This document shows, in pieces, positions 34,982-44,539 of a stretch of 64,000 nt of DNA. Source of the DNA: Torymus aiolomorphi (taxonomy: Eukaryota; Arthropoda; Insecta; Hymenoptera; Torymidae); the NCBI GenBank assembly GCA_036365515.1, contig CM070873.1, positions 192,440,604 through 192,504,603 on the forward strand, read 5' to 3'. Every line of letters starts with the position of its first letter. Within the stretch, counting starts at the first letter, position 1. The position numbers and the translations under genes are program-made. The notes below the pieces were generated by a model, which saw only the letters and a program-made list of their open reading frames with translations, was not told the DNA's origin and ran no database searches.

Positions 34982-34993
34982 GGAAAACTTAAA

Positions 34994-35394
34994 GTTGACA
35001 AAATTTTAGAAGAATTAAAAAATCTTTCTTTACAATAATTGAATTTTGTTTTTTAGGTAAATTTTTATATAATTATTAATTAATTAATTTTTTGAATTAA
35101 TTTTTAGTTAATTAAAACAACAATATTTTTTCTTTCATTTAGGACAATGGAATATACAAATAATGTTGGAAAATTTTAAATAGCATATCAGAAAATATTA
35201 AATATAAAAAAAAATAAATAAAAGAAAATTCAAAAATTGAATAAAACATTTCGAAGAATTTAACTTATTATCAGGTAATTCAAATCATTTAATAATTAAA
35301 TTTAATTTTACAGAATATATATTATATTATAAAAAAATATACTTTTATTGTAAAAGTTTTAATGTTTTCTGAAATTTTATAGTGACAAAGACAG
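34994..35394 (+). pseudogene. 3' remainder of the small Helitron-linked ORF and downstream AT-rich DNA
   Basis: KVDKILEELKNLSLQ and a stop (to 35037) follow in frame once the Penelope insertion and one target duplication are ignored. After it come AT-rich sequence and two plausible splice acceptors (TTTCTTTCATTTAG near 35141, TTTTATAG near 35384), but no further recognisable coding sequence. Confidence 0.4.
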
Positions 35395-36290
35395 TGTATT
35401 AGGCCTACTGGGGATACCACTTAAAAATAAAATGCATCTTTCTATTTACCTCCAAGGTGATGTGGAAAAAATAGAATAAAATATATCTTAATATATAATT
35501 AATGTAATTTTCTTAATAATATACTCTTTTATTTCAGAAATTAAGAATTCAAAACTACTCTTAAGCGTTACATCTATAAATATTACCCTATTAATAAAAC
35601 ATATGAAAAATATAAATTATTAATTTTATATAATATATGAAATATACATAAAATACATTTTTATATATAATTAATGTAATTTTCTCAATAATTTACTCTT
35701 TTATTTCAGAAATTAAGAATTCAAAATTACTCTTAAACGTTACATCTGTATATACTACCTTATTAATAAAACATATGAAAAATACATGAAAAAAATAAAC
35801 TTTTAAGTGAACATTTAAATGAGGGGGGTCTGAGGGGGGTCTGAGGTAGGTCACGAGGGGGGTCTGAGTGGGGGCGAGGATGGCAGAAAATATTAATTAT
35901 AAAAAAAAAAAAAAAAACAATTCAAAAATTGAATAAAACATTTCGAAGAATTTAACTTATTATCAGGTAATTCAAATCATTTAATTATTAAATTTAATTT
36001 TACAAAATATATATTATATTCTAAAAAAATATACTTTTATTGTAACAATTTTAATGTTTTCTGAAATTTTATAGTGACGAAGACAGTGGATTAGGCCTAC
36101 TGGGGATACCACTTAAAAATAAAACGCATCTTTCTATTTACCTCCAAGGTGATGTGGAAAAAATAGAATAAAATATATAATTTTCAATATATTTTCTTAA
36201 TATCTAATTAATGTAGTTTTCTCAATAATCCATTCTTTCGTTTCAGAAATTAAGAATTAGGAACGACTCTTAAGTGTTACATTTGTATTA
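35160..36290 (+). repeat. Helitron-associated repeat in two direct copies
   Basis: 35185-35575 and 35885-36275 are direct repeats (shared phrases include TTCGAAGAATTTAACTTATT, GGCCTACTGGGGATACCAC and CACCTTGGAGG as its complement). The first copy extends to 35875 and contains two internal ATTTCAGAAATTAAGAATTC units and a terminal G-rich run (GGGGGGTCTGAGGGGGGTCT). An inverted copy is at 23069-23515. Confidence 0.8.
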
Positions 36291-36318
36291 ACTATCATCC
36301 ATACAAAATATGAAAAAT

Positions 36319-36331
36319 ACCAACACATATA

Positions 36332-36388
<57 letters not shown>

Positions 36389-36756
36389 TTATCGGGGTTT
36401 ATGGAGCCCAACCCTGTATATTAGTACCTACAGCCGAGAGTTTCCTATGGCAAGTGACTAAAGAAATAACGGACCCTGGGGTTATAGACTCTAGGTCGGG
36501 CCGCATAAACCCCTATATTTAGAAATATTATGAAGCCCGGGCTGCATAATCAAAATCGGGCTCGATAAACCCCTATATATAAAAAAACGGGCTATATAAA
36601 CCCCTTTCGAGAAATATATATATATGGGTTTATGCGGCCCGATCTAGAGTCTATAACCCCAGCGTCCATTATTTCTTTAGTCACTTGTCATAGGGAACTC
36701 TCGGCTGTAGGTACTAATATACAGGGTTGGGCTCCATAAACCCCGATAAGTGTGTC

Positions 36757-36800
<44 letters not shown>
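36319..36800. repeat. Second (TA)n-linked module cluster: inverted type A plus direct half-copy
   Basis: Starts with the type-D boundary phrase ACCAACACATATACCTATAT, then (TA)n, then a complete type-A module in inverted orientation (core at 36454-36468, TGACTAAAGAAATAA), then a direct half-module (core TTATTTCTTTAGTCA at 36669-36683), then TA/TG repeats. The arms 36383-36513 and 36626-36756 are complementary over about 131 bp with few mismatches, forming a large palindrome with a ~112-bp loop. Confidence 0.85.
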
Positions 36801-36801
<1 letters not shown>

Positions 36802-37110
36802 TTATATCTCCCTATATTATATAGGCGTTACTGCTATATCTGAACGCAGTCCCTCCACCATCCCCTCCACCGCCCTCCACCGCCCTCCACCGTCTCCTCT
36901 ACCGTCCCTTCCACTTACCTATTTGCTGCCCCTCTACCGTCCCCGCCACTTTTTAACGTTAAATTCGTTAAAAAATCACGTTATTTTTTAATCTGTCAGA
37001 CCACCGTCTCCTCTACCGCCCTTCACTGGCCCCTCCACCGCCCTCCGCCGTCCCCTCCATCATCCCCTCAACCGTCCCCTCCACCTCTGGACTACTACCG
37101 GACTATTGTT
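36801..37110. repeat. C-rich module following (TA)n
   Basis: ATTATATAGGCGTTA...ACGCAGTCCC leads into about 20 degenerate words of the CCCTCCACCGTC type, interrupted by a perfect inverted repeat TTTTTAACG / CGTTAAAAA (36950-36958, 36966-36974). This parallels the C-rich module at 22960-23095, including the ACGCAG start and the AACG/CGTT centre. Confidence 0.7.
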
Positions 37111-37388
37111 TTTGATGATAATCGAAAAACCATCAAAGAGAAAACTGTCACTAAATCTTTGAATTCGATCATTTAAAAAAACTCAAAAATATACTAATTA
37201 TTATTAGAACCAACATAGACAATTATGTTTTCAACTATTACCACATTTCGCACATTTGGAACAGCTTTCCACACCACCACTGAGGTACTGTTATTAGCTT
37301 AGGTTTTATATATAAGTAATAATAATAATTATATATATGATTTTGGGACATGCCGAAATCATATAGAATTACACAATAATTTTTTATA

Positions 37389-38672
37389 TTGTAAATACAA
37401 ATGAGTTTCCGCCGTTTTTTTATAAATATTATCAATTTATTGTAAAAAAATATACGTTACATTTTATTCAAAATATTGTCCGTCATTGGCTACTACTTTT
37501 TGCCATCTTTCTGGCAGCATTCGGATGCCACGTCGAAAAAACTCTTCATCTTTTGAGGTTACCCATGAATCGACCCAATTTTTGGCTTCTTCGTAAGAAG
37601 TGAAGTGCTGCTTGACCAGGGCGTGAGCCATCGACCGGAACAAGTGGTAGTATGAAGGAGCAATGTCTGGTGAATACGGCGGGTGGGGTAAGACATCCCA
37701 TTGTAAAGCTTCCAAAGTATCCTTGACGACTTTTGCAACATGTGGCCGAGCGTTGTCGTGCTGAAAAATGACTTTGTCATGTCTTTTGGCATATTGGGGG
37801 CGTTTAAGCTTCAATTCTCTGCTCAATTGCAACAGTTGCTGTTGATAACGTTCTCCAGTGATAGTTTCGTTAGGCTGGAGTAGCTCGTAATAGATTACTC
37901 CGAGCTGATCCGACCAAATGCACAACATTAACTTTTTGCCATAAATATTCGGTTTGGCCGTTGAAGTTGGTAAATGGCCGGGCTTACCCCATGATTTCCT
38001 ACGCTTTGGGTTGTCGTAGTAGATCTACTTTTCATCCCCCGTCACTATTCGATGCAAAAAAACCTTTCGACTTTGTCTTTCGAGAAGCTTTTCTCACGTG
38101 AAAAGACGGCGCTCGACGTCTCTGGGTTTTAGTTCATACGAAACCCAATTTCCCTGCTTTTGTACCATACCAATGGTCTTGAGACGGTGTGAAATCGCTT
38201 GTTGAGTCACTCCTAAGCTTTCTGCGAGCTGCTCTTAGTTTGGCATGAGTTTTGGTCCAATAATGTCTCTAACTCAGCGTCTTCAAACTTGACTGGCCTT
38301 CCTTCGCGTTCTTTATCTTCTACGTCAAACTCGCCGTTTTTAAACTTTTGAAACCACTCACGACAACTTCTTTCACTTAAAGCAGCATCACCGTAAACTT
38401 GTACAAGCGACCGATGCACCTCAGCAGCAGATTTCTTTAAATGAAACAAATAAATCAAAACTTCCCACAAATGACGCTTATTCGGTACAAAACTCGACAT
38501 TTTCGAACAAAAAAAGAAGTATACTGCCAATACAAAGTCAATAGTATTTTAAAGTTATGTTGTTGCCAGGTGTCCAAACTTTCTATGTGACATTTTACAT
38601 CTGACGATTTCAAAGTAATCTTGTCGGTGGGGTCATCTCTTGAAAACGGCGGAAACTTATTTGTATACCCAA
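37389..38672 (-). mobile_element. mariner transposon, full length, inactive
   Basis: Terminal inverted repeats match: left TTGTAAATACAAATGAGTTT, right (complement) TTGGGTATACAAATAAGTTT, both followed by CCGCCGTTTT. TA flanks both sides. The length of 1284 bp is the standard full size for mariner. The transposase frame lies on the minus strand and is broken. Confidence 0.92.
37464..38490 (-). pseudogene. mariner transposase (mauritiana-like), frameshifted and catalytically damaged
   Basis: The N-terminal helix-turn-helix begins MSSFVPNKRHLWEVLIYLF at about 38500 and reads to 38213, where the frame breaks. The middle section (38212-37929) has in-frame stops. The C-terminal part (37928-37464) contains HDNARPH, which holds the second catalytic Asp, and PHPPYSPDIAPSYYHLF, where the third catalytic Asp (normally PSDYHLF) is Tyr. 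It ends LPERWQKVVANDGQYFE, the usual end of mauritiana-type transposases. The enzyme would cut and paste at TA sites; with frame breaks and D-to-Y at the DD34D triad, this copy cannot. Confidence 0.9.
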
Positions 38673-39130
38673 TATAATGAGCCTAAACATAACCATGGAA
38701 TTCATCGCCAGTAGCCCTAAAAACCATGGGAGTCATTCCTCCGTAATCCTCCTTGACTCCAACCTAACCCTTCCTTTCTCCACTATGTAAGATGTGAATT
38801 GATTTTCATTACTTATTATTGTAATTTCTTTAAAATAAAAATTGTGTAAAGTTTAAAATATAATGAAAATTAATTCACATCTTTATTACATTTAATAAAC
38901 AAATATTTCACATTAATATATGAAATAATTATGAAATATTTGTTTATTAAATGTACAACAATATTCAGATTATTTATGATATTAAACTTATGAGAAGATA
39001 CAACATGTCTTATATTTTTACAAAGGGTAATATTTTAATTAAAATGATTATTGTTATAAATTCCTTGAGCTTAGGAGAAATTGAGATCATATACAAATAC
39101 GACATAAATTTTCACACATCAAATCTTATA
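38673..39130. other. AT-rich spacer with two small palindromic elements
   Basis: 38789-38883 is a ~95-bp element with 23-bp terminal inverted repeats (AAGATGTGAATTGATTTTCA... / ...AATTCACATCTT). Immediately next to it, 38888-38954 is a perfect 23-bp inverted repeat (ACATTTAATAAACAAATATT... ) around a 21-bp loop. Both look like short MITEs or the end structure of the neighbouring minus-strand Helitron. No gene. Confidence 0.65.
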
Positions 39131-39144
39131 GTGTAAATTATAGA

Positions 39145-42100
39145 TTAAATTAAAAAAATTTCTTTCCATACAATGTTATCTATTATTAAAGAATTTTCTG
39201 AACAATTTTCAATAAATATATTGTTAGGATTTTTACATCGGGATAAAGCAACATATAACTGACCATGTGAAAATAGTGGTCGTCTAATAACAATTCCAAT
39301 AGAATCGAAACTCTGTCCTTGAGATTTATTTATTGTCGTGGCAAAAGCTAATACAATTGGAAATTGTTTACGGTAAAGAATAAAAGGAAATGAAGATGAA
39401 TCTGCAGTATTTAATATTATTCGTGGAATAAAAACCTCTTCACCAATTCTTTCGCCTGTAATTGCTTCTGCCTTAACATTATGAGCATATAATCCAGTTA
39501 TTCTTAGACGTGTACCATTACACATTCCTTGTACAATACTTATATTTCTAATTAACATAACAATACCATTTACTTTCAATTTTAATTCATGAGGTGGAAG
39601 ACCTTCTCTAATATTGTTAAGCATTTCAATTGGATAATTTAAATGAATATTTTCGTCTGTTTGATCAACTCCTTTATGAGTTGCGTAATCTAAACTATAA
39701 TACGTATGTACTTTTTTATTCAATAATTCTAAAACTTTATTATTAATAATTTTAGTATCTTTATTATGAGCGGTTAAGATTACACGATCTATTGAAGTTT
39801 TAATATTAATGTTACTATAAATTTCTTTACAAATATTATTCGTTTTTCATTTATTTGGAATAATAAATGGATTAATTTTTCCTTCACCCAATTCTAACAG
39901 TAGTGAAGCAAATTCTTTATTTTCCGAACGAATATTTTGATTTAATTTTAAAACTTTAAAAAGAGACCATAACGCAGAAAATTTAATTGTTTCTTCAATT
40001 ATACTATTTTTGTAACCACATTTCATAACTGGAAGAATTTGCCGAAAATCACCTAATATGATCAATTTTCCGCCAAATGGAATATCATTAAAACATACAT
40101 CTCTTAAAGTTTGATCAATTATTTCTAAAGCCTTTTTGTGGAATCATTGATGCTTCGTCCCAAATAATAATATCAACTTCTCGCAATTTTTTTTTATCCG
40201 ATTCAAAGTTTAAAAAAGCAGTTTCAATACTGTTTAAATCTAAAGGAAGTCTAAAAGTAAGATGACTTGTCATTCCTTTAGGTAATAATATAGAAGCGAT
40301 TCCAGTCCAAGCCATAGATAAAGTTTTTTTTTCAAAGATATATAATAATGTATTAATGTTTTGTATAAGAAAGTTTTACCTGAACCTCCAGGGCCATCAA
40401 TATAATAAATTTTATATTCGCAGTTTACTATTTCATTAAAAATTGATTTTTGATCATTAGTTAACTGATTAAACAAAATATCAAAAATATTCTTACTGTG
40501 TGTTATATTTTCAGAATTTTCTTTAATACTATTAATTACTGTGGGTTCAGGTAAATTGAAATCTTTACAACTTTTATCTTCAGTTTCCAATATACTTTGA
40601 ATATGCGGATTTAGAAAGATAATATCGAGGTATTTCAACATATTTAATATTTCTAGCCGTTTTATCAGTTTTATTTAATTTAAACCACGCCGTTAAAGTA
40701 GTTTCTGTATTACACAAAGCTTGAGATTCTTTATTCTCTTCAAAAATAATTTTTTGTTGATGCTCTGTGTGTACAGCTAACCGCATAACGGTATGGCTTC
40801 TGCCGCATAAAGGAAATTCTTGTAAACGCCATTCGGCTTCCATCGGACTTAGATATCTGCCATCTATAAATTGTGAAATTTCATCATATATTATCGGATT
40901 TTGTTCATCATTTTCTTTATTTCCTTTTTGTATTTTACATAATGCTCTATCGCTACCTTTATGAATATAGTCAAACATGTATTTAATACTATGAGTTGAT
41001 GCACAATATTCTACATTAATATGACATTTATATTTTTTTAGTAGAAAACTGTTATATGGAACTACCATTCTATTATCAACGGAAATAATATGGCTACTTT
41101 TGGTTCTATATGAATGATTATCACAAGAATTATCTTTTCTTTGATATTCTGGATAACGATTTTTTTCAAAATTGTTGTATCGCGAAACTGTTTGGAAATT
41201 TTTTTTTGCAAATAGATTGATCGATAATAAGACAAGGTGATTGACTTTTATGAAGTCCATGCAACATATGTTTGATTACTAATTTTTGCAATTCTTTATC
41301 ATCATTTGGAATTTCTGCAGAAATATATCTCTCAATCATATTTGTGGAGATATTATTTTATTGTTCGGATTTAACGTCACTACTAGATGAGCATGTGGTA
41401 AACCTCGTTTTTAAAATTCAATTGTATATACATAAGCAATTATTTCTCCAAAAACTTGATTTATCTCAATATCCTCTAAAAGTGATTTAAATTTTGTATA
41501 AAACAATCTATAACTGTAATATTGGGAATATCATTGGGAGTAGTTCCTGTTGGAAATTTTTTTAAAACTTCTTTCAATTCTTTCCATTTTGGATTGCATG
41601 TACGAGGGGTGTTCAAAAAGTAAGTTTCCCTAGTCTGGCGTTTTGCCCCAGCGCCATCTAGCGAGCTGGGACCGAACATAGTTTTAGTTTAGGATATACC
41701 GATAAGAGCAGAACCGGTCTTAGCTGCCGAAAAATTTTTTTTCATCAGTACCGGCTCGGAAACCATGGAGCTACCTGCGAAAAACGTATCCACCTGTGAG
41801 TTGCGTGCAGTTATTCGCTTTTTAACTGCAAAAGGGCTTAATGGCAACGAAATTTACACTGAATTAGTGCATATCCGGTACCACGATAAATGCAGATCGT
41901 TACTGTGAAGTGCTAAATAAACTTAAAAGTGCCGTTAAACGAAAGCGTCCTGGAAAATTATCGAGAAAAGTGTTGCTTTTTCACGACAATGCACGGCCTC
42001 ATTCAGCAAAAAAACACAAACCTTACTGGAAAAATTCAAATGGGAAATTTTTGATCACCCACCCTACTCTCCAGATCTCGCACCAAGTGACTTTTTTCTT

Positions 42101-43370
42101 TTTCCTAAATTAAAGGAAAGTTTGGGTGGCCATCACTTCAATTCAAATGATGAAGTGAAAGACATCATTAAATTATTCTTTAAAAAACAGGGCACGGATT
42201 TTTATAAACAAGGTTTGTCAAAGCTTGAGAATAGATATAAAAAATGTATTCAAGTCCAAGGGGACTATGTAGAAAAATAGTTTATAAGTCAAACAATAAA
42301 TACATATGTTACTTTAACCTAAAAATTGTGTTTTGCTTTTTTCCCGGAGCAGGGAAACTTACTTTTTGAACACCCCTCGTAACAGTAATCAACAAATCAG
42401 GTCTTGTTTTGGCTCTTACTATTGCCATAGCATCCTGATAATGTTGTTTCATATACCTAGGACTACCAATATATGTTGCTGGTAAAATAAAAAAATTTCC
42501 TATTCTTTCTTTTTTTCAAAATTTTGAGAAATATTTGAACCAGAATTAAAGACATGATCATATAAACCTTGATAACATTCGATTCGTAGTTTTTCTGATT
42601 CGTAGAATTTCTAAAAAAATTCATCCTATTGCTTTCTACCATAATGTAAGCTTGTAAGAAATACTGTTGCGTTAACCTTCCAGCATATAGCAACGGCGAA
42701 AAATTTATACTTTCTGGTCTATATGATAATCTATACGAATAATATTGTAAAGTGGTAAGATCATCTGACTGTTTAATTTTTGAGTTTTCAGTAATGTTTT
42801 CCACCTTTCTACTTTCAATTTGTCTCAAATTATAATCTGAATTTTTAATTTTTGAATTTTCAGTAATGTTTTCCAACTTTCTACTTTCAATTTTTGTCAA
42901 ATTATAATTAATCTGTTTATCAACCATTGTTTTTTTTATAACCAATACTCCAACCTAAATCGCCAAATGGAAAAACCATAGGATCAACATGGTGAGATAA
43001 CTTATTTTAGTATACCTTTTTAGTTTCATTATTCAAATTTTGTTTTGGATAAATACAAAGGTCATAATCATCGGGAATACCTGATTTAGATACAATTATT
43101 GCTCCACACGCGGCTGTTAAAGGTTTGTTATAACCTTTGTTATAATTGATGTTGTTGTTTATTTGTTTTACGAACAAAATATAGTTTATAATTTGATAAA
43201 TTTTGTAAATTTGATAATTGATGAAAACACTTAAAGTTTTTAGTGTATGGATTTATATTTCGATTAATATAACGATATTTCATTGCTCTGAAGCAATTAT
43301 AAAGAACATAAATAGTATATCCTTTACCTTTGATTCGTCTTAAATCCCATATTTTACCCATCAAAATTTC
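39145..43370 (-). pseudogene. Helitron RepHel, copy 2, interrupted by a mariner and decayed
   Basis: Minus-strand order: an N-terminal region with YYSYRLSYRPE, LLYAGRLTQQYFLQAYIMVE (about 42760-42640); Rep motif LLITVTCNPKW split by a mariner at 41603-42379; the HUH nuclease motif RGLPHAHLVV at about 41380-41400; KYMFDYIHKGSDRA (~40980), carrying the Rep tyrosine-type motif; DGRYLSPMEAEWRLQ; then the helicase with GPGGSGKTFLYKTL (~40380), IIWDEASMIP (~40150), GDFRQILPVM (~40050) and [21 protein letters not shown] near the end. About 690 bp of the Rep-helicase linker present in copy 1 is missing near 40650. Frame changes occur near 40330, 40120 and 39850. It is related to copy 1 but not identical, so the two are separate insertions. 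Confidence 0.88.
41603..42379 (+). mobile_element. mariner deletion derivative inserted in the Helitron Rep gene
   Basis: Terminal inverted repeats are CGAGGGGTGTTCAAAAAGTA / TACTTTTTGAACACCCCTCG with TA duplicated at 41601-41602 and 42380-42381. At 777 bp it is about 500 bp short of full length. An ATG at 41765 starts MELPAKNVSTCELRAVIRFL. After about 140 bp the frame jumps to the C-terminal part with FHDNARPHSA, then, after a frame change at an A-run near 42006, SPDLAPSDFF and an end at 42278-42280. The interior, including the first catalytic Asp, is deleted. It belongs to a different mariner subfamily from the one at 37389. Confidence 0.92.
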
Positions 43371-43428
43371 ATATAGTCAAAATTTGATAGTTTCATACTT
43401 CATTATTATAAAATTTCTCTCTGAAAAT

Positions 43429-43470
43429 GGGGGTTGGCGAGCGGAGCGAGCAGGGGGCGAAGCCCCCCTA

Positions 43471-43472
<2 letters not shown>
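43429..43472 (+). mobile_element. Helitron-like 3' terminus, second copy
   Basis: GGCGAGCGGAGCGAGCAG leads into hairpin GGGGGC-GAA-GCCCCC (43453-43467) and CTAGT at 43468-43472. The design matches 15117-15135. It is on the plus strand, next to the 5' side of the minus-strand RepHel gene, so it cannot be that gene's ordinary 3' end. It may be a separate element, or one of two hairpin ends as in Helentrons. Confidence 0.5.
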
Positions 43473-43536
<64 letters not shown>

Positions 43537-43870
43537 ATGTCGACGGCTGAGCGGAACAAGGTTGTATCTCACCGCGTGGATGAAGAACGTCGCATCTCAT
43601 CGCGCGGATGGAGAACGTCGCATCTCACCGCGCGGATGAAGAACGTCGCATCTCACCGCGCGGATGAAGAACCTCATATCGCACCACGCGGATGAAGAAC
43701 ATCGTATCTCACCGCGCGGATGAAGAACGTCGTATCTCGACGCTCTTGTGGCCAGTACACGGCTTGTATACGGCAAGATACGAGGTTCTTCACCCGCACG
43801 GTGAGATACGACGTTCCTCGTCCGCGCGCCGAAATACGACCATGTTCCGCTCAGCCGTCGATGTACAGTG
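43473..43870. repeat. (TA)n plus module with ~28-bp tandem word and terminal inverted repeats
   Basis: (TA)n to 43531, then TGTCGACGGCTGAGCGGAAC, then about six copies of a ~28-bp word (GAAGAACGTCGCATCTCACC + GCGCGGAT) from 43562 to 43738, then inverted copies (GAGGTTCTTCACCCGCACGG, GACGTTCCTCGTCCGCGCG) and finally the inverted terminus GTTCCGCTCAGCCGTCGA (to ~43862). Frames across this region in both strands come from the repeats. No coding call. Confidence 0.8.
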
Positions 43871-44262
43871 GTAACCACCACTACGTTAGCTATTATGTAT
43901 ACAATTTAGTATAAATACTCGAGTGTGCAGTGTGTGTAACTTTAACGTTCCAAGTAACCGAACCGGACAAGTCTCCGCAAGTAAGTAAATAATCCGCATA
44001 GTAGGCAAATAAGTTTATTTGCCTACTATGACTTTACACTTATAACTCTTTTTAATACTATTGGGTGCGAATCTTGGCGAACTTTCTGTAAAGTGGTTTT
44101 TTAATTTTTTTTTTTTAATTTATTTATGTATATCCGTGCTTTTGTTTTTCCATTAGCCTTGAAAAGGGGGGTACAGTGAAGTATCCAAAACGTTGGCCCT
44201 TTTAAATAAATAAATGGTTCGTTGAGGTCAAGAACTGGAGTTTTTTATTTTTTACAAATTGT
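43871..44262. other. Non-coding, with promoter-like and palindromic features
   Basis: GTATAAATACTCGAGTGTGC near 43910 looks like a TATA box with a downstream start. CTCCGCAAGTAAGTAAAT near 43974 has a consensus splice donor. 43997-44030 is a perfect 16-bp-arm palindrome (CATAGTAGGCAAATAA, 2-nt centre). 44155-44215 (CCTTGAAAAGGGGGGTAC, CAAAACGTTGGCCC, AAATAAATAAATGG) resembles a Penelope-type end with an (AAAT)n tail. I cannot join these into one gene. Confidence 0.4.
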
Positions 44263-44539
44263 TGAAATTTCGATCAGCCATCTTGGATTCGCCATATTTA
44301 TTATAATTTCGGATAACTAATGCCAGATTCGTAATCAACGATACGAAAAATCTCTATATACGTAATTTCAGTCAAAAATATCGAGTTTCTAGATTTTTTG
44401 AAATTTCGATCAGCCATATTGGATTCGCCATATTTAATTTCGGAAAACTGATGCCAGATTCGTAGTCAGCGATATCAAAAACTCCTATATACTTAATTTC
44501 AGACAAAAATATCAAGTTTCTAGATTTTTTGAATCATCG
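44263..44539. repeat. Satellite-like tandem repeat (136-bp unit) hit by the retrovirus
   Basis: GAAATTTCGATCAGCCAT starts units at 44264 and 44400. A third unit starts just before the LTR at 44540 and continues after the 3' LTR at 58119 (shared CGCCATAT, ACTGATG, AGATTCGTAATCAGCGA). The element therefore inserted into the third unit. Confidence 0.8.

Noticed and set aside
23069..35875. Polinton/Maverick-type giant transposon
   Set aside because: Long inverted repeats are present, but there is no DNA polymerase B, integrase, ATPase or capsid gene; the helicase is Helitron-type.
43562..43738. CRISPR-like regular repeats
   Set aside because: The ~28-bp words are tandem with no unique spacers, inverted copies follow, and the setting is a eukaryotic genome with transposons.
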